Below, piece by piece: positions 43,914 to 52,332 of a DNA stretch of 64,000 nucleotides (position 1 is the first letter of the stretch; every line of letters begins with the position of its first letter). The position numbers and the translations under genes were made by a program. The DNA lies in the NCBI RefSeq assembly GCF_003259745.1, contig NZ_QLMC01000002.1, positions 310,001 to 374,000 of the forward strand, read 5' to 3'. The notes under the pieces were generated by a model. That model did not search any database. It was not told the DNA's origin and worked only from the letters and a program-made list of their open reading frames with translations. The stretch comes from Larkinella arboricola (lineage in GTDB: Bacteria > Bacteroidota > Bacteroidia > Cytophagales > Spirosomataceae).

Positions 43914-44633
43914 TTACTGCTTTATGTATTCTCCAAGTTTTAATAAATCCCGTTTGATTTGCCCAACGAATACGGCCAGTGTGGCTTCGTAGTTGCTCTT
44001 GTTCTGGGCAATTTTCCGGCTTTGTTCGTCAATTTCGCCCCCGATCTGGGCCAGCCGACCGTTGTTGGCGTCGATCTTGCGCTGAAGCTCCAGAATCTGT
44101 TTGGCGAGTTGCTCGTTTTCCGCCTGTAGTTGCTTCTGCTCGTTGGACAAGCCGCCGACTTTTTCGTTCAGGGCCGCGTCTACGGTTCGGGAAAAAGCCT
44201 GCTGGTCGTTGTTCAGGGCCGTCAGGTACTGATTGGCCGAGTTGATCAGCGACGAAACGTCTGCCGGGCCGCCCATTGCCCGGAAACTGGCCCAGGCCGC
44301 CTGATACTGCTGGTCCTCGCTCAGATTGAGGTTCGACAGGTTTTTCAGCGTCTCCCGAAACTCAAAATAATCGGGTCCCGGCTGATTGGCTTTCGACAGC
44401 ACCGACGCAAAGTGATCCACAAATTTGGTATCCACCGACCCCTCCGCAGATGGGGTGACCGGGGCCAACGGGGTCGAAACCGGGTTGGCCTGTACGGCCG
44501 GGGGGATAACCGGATTGTTTGGGGCTTGAGGGACGACCGGTCGCGGCCTATTTTCCGGTACGTCTTTGATAAAGAGACTCAGAAGTTTCTTTCCGAAGCC
44601 CTCCAGCCCGGGACTTGTTTCTTGTTCTGCCAT
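43914..44633 (-). CDS. Cytoplasmic coiled-coil protein, 239 aa
   Basis: N-terminal amphipathic stretch (LEGFGKKLLSLFIKD), a Pro/Val-rich linker (30-65), a helical domain (70-150) and a strong coiled coil (about 160-215: LSNEQKQLQAENEQLAKQILELQRKIDANNGRLAQIGGEIDEQ), ending with a helix VGQIKRDLLKLGEYIKQ. No signal peptide. Family unknown. First gene of the unknown four-gene cluster; its coiled coil could pair with that of the next protein. Confidence 0.6.
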   Translation of the reverse strand: MAEQETSPGLEGFGKKLLSLFIKDVPENRPRPVVPQAPNNPVIPPAVQANPVSTPLAPVTPSAEGSVDTKFVDHFASVLSKANQPGPDYFEFRETLKNLSNLNLSEDQQYQAAWASFRAMGGPADVSSLINSANQYLTALNNDQQAFSRTVDAALNEKVGGLSNEQKQLQAENEQLAKQILELQRKIDANNGRLAQIGGEIDEQSRKIAQNKSNYEATLAVFVGQIKRDLLKLGEYIKQ

Positions 44634-44779
44634 CGTGTTTTCGTTAAAACGTTCGCTCTCGCGGATGAAAGACGGTACAATACTAGAAAGCCGCCAGATG
44701 ATACTATAACTGTTTTAAGCCAAACGGTTCCCTGATGGCCTGTAAGGATGAAAACCGGGCCGAACTGTATTAACGCACC

Positions 44780-44802
44780 AAAAGCCGGAAAAACCGGCTT
44801 TT
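44780..44802 (-). terminator. Terminator after the 546-aa protein gene
   Basis: A perfect 9-bp stem (AAAAGCCGG / CCGGCTTTT) with a 5-nt loop; read on the minus strand it ends in TTTT. It lies 34 bp after the stop of the 546-aa gene. Confidence 0.75.
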
Positions 44803-44835
44803 AGCGTCAAAATGGCTATAGATGGTCTTACTCAA

Positions 44836-46476
44836 TTACGCTTTTTTGCGGGCTCCGGCGGCTTTTCGCAGGGTGGCCCGGCCCAGGTAAATTTCGTCAC
44901 CGGTCAGGTTGATGGTCGTATAAAACTGGTAGCCGTCCTCCACATACCGCATCATCACCTCTTTGCGTTCGCCCGCTTTGCCGTACGGCTGGGTGGCCGC
45001 CACCAGAATCTGGTTGCCGTTGACAAGGGCCCGCACGAAGGGCAGGTCGTTGGTTTTGAGTTGGTTGGCGTTGAATTTGTACCAGGTTTTGCCACCATCG
45101 ACCGAGCACTCGGTTTGTTCGTTCAGGTATTTCTCCCGACCGTTGAACAGGTCGCCGTGGTGTTTGAACAGGCGCCACAAACCGTGGATGTAGTGCTCGT
45201 AACAGGCATACACCCGGTCGTTGCCGAGGCCCTGAAGGTTGACATCAGCGGGGGTGGGCTGGTCGGGTTTTAGCTCATTGGCGTCATCCCAGAAAAGCGC
45301 CCCGTAAGCACCCGTAAACCAGTAAAAGATTGCCATTCCTTCGGCAATGGCGGGCGGGGCGGCATTTTTGGCTTTTTCGCTATTCGGGAAATCGCTGCTC
45401 TGGGTGTTGAACAGCCAGTGCCACGCAATCCGTTTTTTCGGTGACAACTTCATGTTTACTTCCTGCTCCCCCAGCAAAGCCGCCAGCCAGTGACGTGCGC
45501 CGTCGTCGTTGTGCGGAATGGAGTAATCAAATTCCGGATACAGATAATAGGTGCCGGGCATCTGAAAATCCGCGTAATCCGCAAAGGTTTTACCAACAAT
45601 ATCGTCGGGCATACCCCGCTGGCGGGAAATATCCGTTTGCTTGGCGGGCATGTCCCAAAGCCAGTCGGGCGACGCGTTGTAGTCGCGGGCGCGGGAGTAG
45701 CCATAGCTGTTGTGCGGAACCGGCGCAATGGAACCCACTTCGGTATACGGACTGATCCATTGCCGGAGCGTCTTCATCATAAAGACGTACAAGTTAGCCT
45801 GTTCCTGACGGTTCATTGGGTTGTTGACGCCTTCGTTCTCAATGTCGAAGAAAATCTTGCCGTAGGTGTTCAGGCGTTTGTCGGGCGGGCAGTCGCCAAA
45901 GTTTTCGCATTCGCCGTTCAGTTCCTGCATGGCCACTGCGATGCTGTTTTTGAAATTCTGGTCACCCCAGGGGCGAATGTACCAGGTGCCGGGGGCGTTG
46001 TCGCCCGCCCGCGACCAGCTGATGTTGAAAGGCGGATCGGCCATGTAGCCCTGCCCGATGGTTAAAGCCCGTTGGGACGGTTTCAGGCGACTGGTCCAGC
46101 CTTCTGGTTTGGGATTCCACGGACTGCGGAACTCGTCCGGGACCATCCGGCTTTTGTCGATGGCTGAAAACCCCCGGCGGAACAGTTTCGACCAGTCCTG
46201 ATCGACGTGCAGGTTTCGACCGGCGGCATGAAATGTGAGGGTTTTGGTGGCGGGAAGGGTAAAATCACCGACCACATCCGGATTCCAGTAGCCTTTGCGG
46301 GTGGTGGGGGTAAAGGGTTGCCGGGGCGTCGGCGCAAGGGCGGTAGAAGGCGGAAGGGCTCCCTGATGAACGACAACGATGGGTTCCGGGCCGCGTACGT
46401 AATTGAGGTACCACAACCCGGCGCCCATCGTTCCGGCTACTAATGAAATCAAAAAAAACTTCATGCGGTTGGTCAT
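44836..46476 (-). CDS. Hypothetical exported or membrane-anchored protein, 546 aa
   Basis: N-terminal hydrophobic segment (FFLISLVAGTMGAGLWYL) acts as anchor or uncleaved signal. The rest is rich in Trp, Tyr and Asn and reads like a sugar-active or large beta/alpha protein (GTWYIRPWGDQNFKNSIAVAM, NTYGKIFFDIENEGVNNPMN, TYYLYPEFDYSIPHNDDGA, IAEGMAIFYWFTGAYGALFW). No glycosidase family can be named, though FFDIENEG has the look of an (alpha/beta)8-barrel acidic site. It starts in an ATGA overlap with the N-carbamoylputrescine amidase stop, so translation is coupled, an odd partner for polyamine synthesis. An alternative start four codons on (MKFFLIS) is possible. Confidence 0.65.
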   Translation of the reverse strand: MTNRMKFFLISLVAGTMGAGLWYLNYVRGPEPIVVVHQGALPPSTALAPTPRQPFTPTTRKGYWNPDVVGDFTLPATKTLTFHAAGRNLHVDQDWSKLFRRGFSAIDKSRMVPDEFRSPWNPKPEGWTSRLKPSQRALTIGQGYMADPPFNISWSRAGDNAPGTWYIRPWGDQNFKNSIAVAMQELNGECENFGDCPPDKRLNTYGKIFFDIENEGVNNPMNRQEQANLYVFMMKTLRQWISPYTEVGSIAPVPHNSYGYSRARDYNASPDWLWDMPAKQTDISRQRGMPDDIVGKTFADYADFQMPGTYYLYPEFDYSIPHNDDGARHWLAALLGEQEVNMKLSPKKRIAWHWLFNTQSSDFPNSEKAKNAAPPAIAEGMAIFYWFTGAYGALFWDDANELKPDQPTPADVNLQGLGNDRVYACYEHYIHGLWRLFKHHGDLFNGREKYLNEQTECSVDGGKTWYKFNANQLKTNDLPFVRALVNGNQILVAATQPYGKAGERKEVMMRYVEDGYQFYTTINLTGDEIYLGRATLRKAAGARKKA

Positions 46477-47345
46477 TCGTCAATGTAACGTTTGGTGATC
46501 GGCTGGTACGAATCAATCCGCCGATCACGGAAATAAGGCCAGGTTGTACGGTAACGGTCCGTGAGGTCCAGATCAACCTCCTGAACGTGAACCACCTCCT
46601 GGTCGTGCGGGGCCAGATACAGTAGCGATCCGTGCGGATTGGCTACGAATGATCCACCCCAGAATTTCTGCCCGCCTTCCGTGCCGACCCGGTTCACCGA
46701 AACGACGTGAACCCCGTTGGCGATGGCGTGGCTGCGCTGGATGGTTTGCCAGGCGCTGTATTGCTCCTCATCCACTTTGGGGTCCGTTTCTTCCGTATCC
46801 CAGCCAATGGCCGTGGGGTAAAACAGGACTTCCGCACCCATCAGGGACGTAATCCGGGCGGGTTCGGGATACCATTGATCCCAGCAGATCAGGACGCCAA
46901 TTTTGGCGTACCGGGTTTCGAAAACCTTGTACCCAAGGTCGCCGGGCGTAAAGTAAAACTTCTCGTAGTAACCCGGATCGTCCGGAATGTGCATCTTCCG
47001 GTATTTGCCCAGATACGTGCCGTCGGCATCCAGCACCGCCGTGGTGTTGTGGTACAAACCGGCCGTCCGTTTTTCAAATAACGACGCAATGATAACGGTA
47101 TTGGTTTCCCGGGCTACTTTTGCTAACCGGTCGGTCGTCGGACCGGGAATGGCTTCGGCCAGACTGAAATTATGGTGATCTTCGACATCGCAGAAATACA
47201 GCGAGCGAAACAGTTCCTGCAAACACACAATGTGCGCTCCTTTGGCGGCAGCTTCCCGGATGCCGTTGATGGCTTTTTCGAGATTAGCCTCCAGGTCGGC
47301 CGTGCAGGACATCTGCACCAGGCCAATGTTTACTTTTTTTGACAT
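46473..47345 (-). CDS. aguB: N-carbamoylputrescine amidase
   Basis: Nitrilase-superfamily amidohydrolase that releases putrescine, CO2 and ammonia from N-carbamoylputrescine. Catalytic triad visible: Glu44 (CLQELFRSLYFC), Lys117 (GKYRKMHIPDDPGYYEKFYF) and Cys154 (LICWDQWYPEPAR). GYYEKFYFTPGD and RSHAIANGVHVVSVNRVG are typical of AguB rather than general nitrilases. 290 residues as expected. Completes the agmatine route with aguA, encoded 5.5 kb away. The gene follows the GT9 glycosyltransferase by 12 bp and overlaps the 546-aa gene by 4. Confidence 0.94.
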   Translation of the reverse strand: MSKKVNIGLVQMSCTADLEANLEKAINGIREAAAKGAHIVCLQELFRSLYFCDVEDHHNFSLAEAIPGPTTDRLAKVARETNTVIIASLFEKRTAGLYHNTTAVLDADGTYLGKYRKMHIPDDPGYYEKFYFTPGDLGYKVFETRYAKIGVLICWDQWYPEPARITSLMGAEVLFYPTAIGWDTEETDPKVDEEQYSAWQTIQRSHAIANGVHVVSVNRVGTEGGQKFWGGSFVANPHGSLLYLAPHDQEVVHVQEVDLDLTDRYRTTWPYFRDRRIDSYQPITKRYIDE

Positions 47346-47357
47346 CTGAATAAGTGA

Positions 47358-48380
47358 TTAACGTTCCGGACCCGTTCGCCGGGTCGAGGGGCCGGCGCCC
47401 CGCTTCAACTCGGTAAGATCGAAGTCAAACGGAAGTTCGTTCATGCATTTGAAATGGCCTAAAGGGCAACGTTCGTATCCAATTTTAGAACACGGACGGC
47501 AGCCTAAGGGTTTATTTTCGAGGGTAACAAATTGCGTTTTGTAGGGATACATGCCCAGTTGGGGCGTGGTACTCCCCCAGATTGAATACACCTTTTTTTG
47601 CAGGGCAGCCGCAATGTGCATCAGGCCCGTATCATGGCTGAACACCAGCACCGACTGCTCCAGCAGTGAAGCCGACTGGTTGAGGTTATATTTGCCGCAG
47701 GCGTTGTAAATCAGATCGTTGCCCAGCGCCTGACGGATTTCTTCCCCGGCCTGCGCATCTTCTTTACCGCCCAGCAGCACAATCGGGAAGTTAATTTTCT
47801 GGCACAGTTCAATCATCCGGGCAACAGGCAGTTTTTTGGTATTGTGCTGACCGCCAATGGCGTAGGCAACAAACCGTTGCCGGTGCGACGCCGGAAGCCA
47901 TTCCCGCTCCACAATGTCGCGGTAGGGGATGAAATAATCCAGCCCTTTCAGGTCGTTAACCACACCGAACGGTTCAACGGTTTTCAGATACCGGTCCACG
48001 ACGTGCAGGTTTGGCATGGTTTTCAACTTGAAGCGGACATACAGCCACTTTTCCCAGTTTAGTTTGTCAAAACTGTTCGACGGTCGGCCCAGCCGGAGTT
48101 TAATGATCCGGGTGCGCAGGTTATTGTGCAGGTCGATGATGTAATCGTAGCGTTCGGCCCGCAGCTCGCCGATGAGGTCGGCCAGCTTATCGCCCAGGTA
48201 AATCCGTTTGTCGATATACGGATTGGATTCAACAACCGACTGATAGGCCCGCTTCGTGCAAAAATGGACTTCCGCCCCCGGCACCTGTTGTTTCAGGCAC
48301 CGAATAACCGGTGTTGTCAACACAATGTCACCAATGGAAGAAAACCGGAGAATTAAAAATTTAACGGGCGTTGTCTGCAT
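47358..48380 (-). CDS. Glycosyltransferase family 9 (heptosyltransferase-like), 340 aa
   Basis: GT-B enzyme of the ADP-heptose:LPS transferase family: FLILRFSSIGDIVLTTPVIRCL at the N-terminus (the acceptor-side signature), VFSHDTGLMHIAAAL in the C-terminal half (donor site) and IWGSTTPQLGMYP. Cytoplasmic face of the inner membrane, building lipopolysaccharide or lipid-linked glycan core. Start taken at MQTTPVKF, because the codons before it open only with TTG and overlap a promoter element. A Cys cluster near the C-terminus (LGCRPCSKIGYERCPLGHFKC) is common in this family in Bacteroidota. Heads the transcript that includes aguB. Confidence 0.92.
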   Translation of the reverse strand: MQTTPVKFLILRFSSIGDIVLTTPVIRCLKQQVPGAEVHFCTKRAYQSVVESNPYIDKRIYLGDKLADLIGELRAERYDYIIDLHNNLRTRIIKLRLGRPSNSFDKLNWEKWLYVRFKLKTMPNLHVVDRYLKTVEPFGVVNDLKGLDYFIPYRDIVEREWLPASHRQRFVAYAIGGQHNTKKLPVARMIELCQKINFPIVLLGGKEDAQAGEEIRQALGNDLIYNACGKYNLNQSASLLEQSVLVFSHDTGLMHIAAALQKKVYSIWGSTTPQLGMYPYKTQFVTLENKPLGCRPCSKIGYERCPLGHFKCMNELPFDFDLTELKRGAGPSTRRTGPER

Positions 48381-48386
48381 CTGAAG

Positions 48387-48394
48387 CAAAATTA
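48387..48394 (-). promoter_or_regulatory. Candidate -7 promoter element of the GT9/aguB transcript
   Basis: Minus-strand TAATTTTG, an exact TAnnTTTG match, ends 6 bp before the GT9 start, pointing to a very short leader. Confidence 0.4.
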
Positions 48395-48466
48395 CGATAA
48401 GCCCGGGAGATTTTGAAGGAAAGGTCCAAAACGAGTCCGTTCCGGCCGCATAAATGATTCGACGGT

Positions 48467-48486
48467 CCGGTATTGTTTCATACCGG
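48467..48486. repeat. 7-bp hairpin between divergent genes
   Basis: CCGGTAT, loop TGTTTC, ATACCGG: a perfect stem in the middle of the 257-bp divergent gap. Without a T-run it is more likely an operator than a terminator. Confidence 0.4.
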
Positions 48487-48607
48487 GCGCTGCCGGAATT
48501 TCACGGGTGCCCCGGCGGTAACGTTCAGCTACTGTTTAAGGCATTACGCCATTATTATCAAATTGTTAAGATTAAGTAAAGATGAGGGCCGTTTCATTAC
48601 GCCATTG

Positions 48608-48615
48608 TAAATTTG
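48608..48615 (+). promoter_or_regulatory. Candidate -7 promoter element of the DUF2490 gene
   Basis: TAAATTTG, an exact TAnnTTTG match, 22 bp before the start codon. Confidence 0.45.
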
Positions 48616-48637
48616 AACACTCAATTTAATCGTTTGT

Positions 48638-49432
48638 ATGAAGCGGCTTTTCGTCGTTATTGGTTTGACTATCAGTCTGTTTTTAATTTCCCGTTCGACA
48701 TCTTTTGCTCAAACTTCGCTCACGCCATCATCGCCTTGGGGAACCTGGTTTATCGGTACCGTTCAGGTGCCGGGCGGCAGTGACAAATGGGGCGGTTTCG
48801 CCGAAGTGCAGACGCGGGGAAATTCCGTCATGCGGCAGTTTTTTTACCGCGAATTAAAGGGGGGGCTCAGTTACGATGCAAGCCCGTATTTTACCTTTAC
48901 ACTGGCGGGTGGTCACTACGCCACCTACGATTACCGCCAGCTTTCGGACGGTCCGCTCAACACCGAAAAACGACTTTGGCAGCAACTGGTAATCAATCAG
49001 CATCTTTCCCGGATCAAGTTCGAGCAGCGGTATCGCATCGAACAACGCTGGTTTACCTACCGCGACGGTTCCACGCCGTTCCGCAACCGGATTCGGTACC
49101 GGCTGAATGCGTTCGTGCCGCTCAACAAACCTACCATCACGGCCAAAACGGCTTTTCTGTCGCTTTTCGACGAGATTTTCATTAACCCCAAAGGGCCGAC
49201 CTTCGAGCGTAACCGGGTGTATGCCGGTATTGGCTACCAGGTCGATAAACACTGGATTGTGCAGGCGGGGTGGGTCAACCAGACCAACTACAGCCCGGCG
49301 AGTTTCGAGAAAGGCGTTTTTTCGCCCCAGTCGGCCGCCGGAAAAAACAACATTCTGCTGTCACTGACGTACCGGATCGGGCAGGGCAAAAATACCGGTT
49401 CGTCCAGTAAACTGCCGTCGCAGACCGACTGA
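48638..49432 (+). CDS. DUF2490 outer-membrane protein, 264 aa
   Basis: Signal peptide (LFVVIGLTISLFLISRSTSFAQ), then a beta-barrel-like protein with alternating hydrophobic strands and aromatic belts (GTWFIGTVQVPG, YFTFTLAGGHYATYDYRQ, RIKFEQRYRIEQRWF, RIRYRLNAFVPLN, RVYAGIGYQV, NILLSLTYRIG). Length and pattern match DUF2490. Outer membrane; function unknown. Its TGA and the opposite-strand stop of the receptor gene abut (TGATCA), so there is no room for a separate terminator. Confidence 0.85.
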   Translation: MKRLFVVIGLTISLFLISRSTSFAQTSLTPSSPWGTWFIGTVQVPGGSDKWGGFAEVQTRGNSVMRQFFYRELKGGLSYDASPYFTFTLAGGHYATYDYRQLSDGPLNTEKRLWQQLVINQHLSRIKFEQRYRIEQRWFTYRDGSTPFRNRIRYRLNAFVPLNKPTITAKTAFLSLFDEIFINPKGPTFERNRVYAGIGYQVDKHWIVQAGWVNQTNYSPASFEKGVFSPQSAAGKNNILLSLTYRIGQGKNTGSSSKLPSQTD

Positions 49433-52309
49433 TCAATTCCGTCTTCCCGGACGCGGCATGCCTCGTTGCGGATCATACTGGCCGCGTTCCTGCCGGTTTG
49501 AACGCCCTTGCGGACCGCTGCCAAACCGGCGCAGGTTATACGTAAAACTAAGCATGAAATACCGGTTCAGCACCCGGCTGGTCATTTCTTCGGTGTAGGT
49601 TTCCGTGACATTGCGGTTGATGCTCCGGTTCTGATTCAGCAGGTCGTATACCTGTAACCGTAATTCGCCCTGTTTATTTTTGAAGAACTGCCGCGTTAAG
49701 GCCACGTTCCAGAGCGCAAAGTTCTGCACCGACCCCGCCGATTTACCCGAATAATTATTGTAGGTTATATCGGTCGTAAAAACCAGCCGAAACGGTAATT
49801 GATAATACAGATCACCGCTCAGCGATTTGTTGAAAAACTCGGTGTTCTGCGACGACTGGAGCGAGTATAATGCTGTCTGATAACTAATGTTTCCGCTGAG
49901 GCCAAACTCCAGTTTTTCGTCAAAGTTCGAGTTGATCCGGGCACCCTGGCTGAGTGTCCAGTGATGCGAGCGGTTGGTCTGGTTGTTGACCAGACTGACA
50001 CCCCGGTTGAAATTAACATTACTCGTCAGGTTAACATTGGCTTTCAACGGCTGAATCCGCCGACCGAGCGCCAGAAACGCGTTCATGTTGTAATAGCCGT
50101 TGGTGTTGACCGGCTGGGTGGTTTGCGCCCCCTGGTTGTTAAATGAAGTGGCGTTGACGATTTTGTTGTTTGTCTGGCTGGCGTTCAGCATTGCAAATAC
50201 CGAGCGGAAGGTGGTCTGCTGGAAGTTGTTGTAATTGAGCGAAACGGTATGGGTAAACTCCTGTTTCAGATTCGGATTGCCCAGCCGGATGTTCAGCGGG
50301 TTGGTGTTATCCGGCACGGGTTGTAGCTGCGAGACGGACGGTGCGTTGGTCCGGCTGCGATACATAAACCGGAGCGTACGGCTTTTGCTGAAGGTATACG
50401 TAACCATCGCGTTGGGCAGCACGTTCGTGAAGCTTTTGCGTAATTCTGTATCCGTTGTCTGATTATTGCTTCGGAGGTTCGCCTGTTGTACGTCGAAACC
50501 GACGGCGTAGGTATATTTCAATCGCTTCGTTTGTAGCGTCGACCCCAGGCGGTTGGTCTGGTAGGTATTGACAAAGTTATTACTCAGGGCCGGGTTGAAA
50601 ACCGTGTAGGTGCCGGTGGATTCATCGTAGTTGTTTACCGTTCGGTCGGAAGTGTTGCGGTTAAGGGAATAATTGTAGTGAAATTCCAGCGATTTGCTCA
50701 GCGACAACGGTTCGGTGTAAGCCAGATTCACGGTATTGGTAACCGACCGACGGCTCTGCTCATTGCGCTGATTGATGTTCTGGTTCCTCCCGCCGGTTTC
50801 CCCGAAAAACGCGTTGGTTGATTGGTTAATACCGTCCGTGTTCTGATTGTTAATAACCATGTTCCAGTTGAGTGACAGGGTGCGGCCTTTGCGGTTGAAT
50901 TTCCGCATCAGCAGGGCGTTGTTGTTGCCCGAAATACCGTTGCCGGTCGAGTTATACCGTGTATTACTCGTGTTAATCAGGTTCGTCGAATCCACCGGGC
51001 CGCCCGTACCGATGGCGTCACTGGTCAGCGTCCGGGATTGGTTAAGGCTCTGGAACAAGGAGTTCTGTACCGTAAAACCCGGCTCAATCCGCAGCGTCGT
51101 CATCGAGTCAATCCGGTAGGTAAACCGCATGTTAAACCGGTGGCTGGTGGTCTGGTTGCGCGAGGTGCTGTTCTGATTGACCTGATAGGAGGTGTCGGGC
51201 AGGGCATACTGCCGGCGGCTTTGCTGATCGGTGATGGTGTTGAGATCGTTCAGAAAATAGCTGGCAGACAGGTCGGCTTTCTTGCCCCAGGCGTCGCGGT
51301 AGTTCAGACCACCGGCCAGCGTCCGGGTAATGGCATTCGAGCTGCCTCCAAAACCACCTCCGCTTCTTCCACCACGCCCACCCGCTGCGATGATACCGCC
51401 CCCGCCAAAATTAGCGCCCAGCCCGGCCCCACCGCCGAAAATGCTCTGCCCGGTAAAGCCCTGCGAATTGACGTTGTTGGCCTGACCGACCAGCGAAATC
51501 TGTTGCTCACCGTTAAAGCGGTTCAGGTTCAGCCGGGCGCCATACCGGATGGCATCGCTGGTTTCGTTGGGTCCGGCACCAATCGACTGCTGCCCAAAAT
51601 ACCCCTTGCGTTTGTTTTTTTTCGTAACCAGGTTGATGGTTTTGTTCCGGTCGCCGTCGTCGATGCCCGTAAACTGGGCCTGATCGGACTGCTGATCGTA
51701 GAGCTGAATCTTGTCGATGATGTCGGCTGGCAGGTTGCGGGTCGCCATTTTGGGGTCGTCGCCGAAGAACGGTTTGCCGTCCACCAGCACTTTTTTCACT
51801 TCCTGCCCCTGCGCCTTGATCGTGCCGTCGCGGTCTACCTCCACGCCCGGCAGTTTTTTCAGCATGTTCTCCACCATCGCATTCGGCTGGGTTTTGAACG
51901 ACCCGGCGTTGAACTCGACGGTATCCTGCTTAATCGTAATCGGCGGACCTTCCTGCTTCACAATGACTTCGTTCAGATTAACGGCCTGAGCGGTCAGTTC
52001 AAACGTTCCGGCGTCGAGCGTCGGCTTGTCGGCAGTGACCGAAATGCGCTTTGACTGACTGCGGTAGCCGACGTAAGAGATCAGAATCCGGTACGTGCCG
52101 ACGGCCACCTTGCTGAACGCGAACGCCCCGTCTCCGTTGGTAATCATAAAGGTAACCACCGATGAATCCCGCGCCGACAGCAGCGAAACCGTGGCTTCCA
52201 TCAGGGGTTTGCGGGTGGCCGAATCTACCACGACGCCCCGCACCTGCGATTGGGCAACCGCAGTTGTGAAGCCGACCAGCAGCAGGAGGAGGGAGAGAAG
52301 TGGACGCAT
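49433..52309 (-). CDS. TonB-dependent receptor-like outer-membrane beta-barrel protein, 958 aa
   Basis: Signal peptide (LLSLLLLLVGFTTAVAQ), a carboxypeptidase-regulatory-like domain (about 20-105, VRGVVVDSATRKPLMEATVSL), a plug-like region (about 115-230, LNEVIVKQEGPPITIKQDTVEF, KVLVDGKPFFGDDPKMATRNLP), then a long barrel of about 700 residues rich in Asn, Thr and aromatic strands. A Gly-rich insert (about 290-325) sits at the start of the barrel. This is the 'outer membrane beta-barrel family' form that travels with GLPGLI genes; the GLPGLI gene is 23 bp upstream in the same operon. Ligand unknown; metal or peptide handling is often suspected. Confidence 0.9.
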   Translation of the reverse strand: MRPLLSLLLLLVGFTTAVAQSQVRGVVVDSATRKPLMEATVSLLSARDSSVVTFMITNGDGAFAFSKVAVGTYRILISYVGYRSQSKRISVTADKPTLDAGTFELTAQAVNLNEVIVKQEGPPITIKQDTVEFNAGSFKTQPNAMVENMLKKLPGVEVDRDGTIKAQGQEVKKVLVDGKPFFGDDPKMATRNLPADIIDKIQLYDQQSDQAQFTGIDDGDRNKTINLVTKKNKRKGYFGQQSIGAGPNETSDAIRYGARLNLNRFNGEQQISLVGQANNVNSQGFTGQSIFGGGAGLGANFGGGGIIAAGGRGGRSGGGFGGSSNAITRTLAGGLNYRDAWGKKADLSASYFLNDLNTITDQQSRRQYALPDTSYQVNQNSTSRNQTTSHRFNMRFTYRIDSMTTLRIEPGFTVQNSLFQSLNQSRTLTSDAIGTGGPVDSTNLINTSNTRYNSTGNGISGNNNALLMRKFNRKGRTLSLNWNMVINNQNTDGINQSTNAFFGETGGRNQNINQRNEQSRRSVTNTVNLAYTEPLSLSKSLEFHYNYSLNRNTSDRTVNNYDESTGTYTVFNPALSNNFVNTYQTNRLGSTLQTKRLKYTYAVGFDVQQANLRSNNQTTDTELRKSFTNVLPNAMVTYTFSKSRTLRFMYRSRTNAPSVSQLQPVPDNTNPLNIRLGNPNLKQEFTHTVSLNYNNFQQTTFRSVFAMLNASQTNNKIVNATSFNNQGAQTTQPVNTNGYYNMNAFLALGRRIQPLKANVNLTSNVNFNRGVSLVNNQTNRSHHWTLSQGARINSNFDEKLEFGLSGNISYQTALYSLQSSQNTEFFNKSLSGDLYYQLPFRLVFTTDITYNNYSGKSAGSVQNFALWNVALTRQFFKNKQGELRLQVYDLLNQNRSINRNVTETYTEEMTSRVLNRYFMLSFTYNLRRFGSGPQGRSNRQERGQYDPQRGMPRPGRRN

Positions 52310-52332
52310 ACGAGGGAATGGATTTCGGTTAA

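Noticed and set aside
51038-52054. Long plus-strand open frame (338 codons) within the outer-membrane receptor gene
   Set aside because: It is the complement of a high-GC coding frame; its translation has no domain or signal, while the minus strand has a full TonB-type protein.
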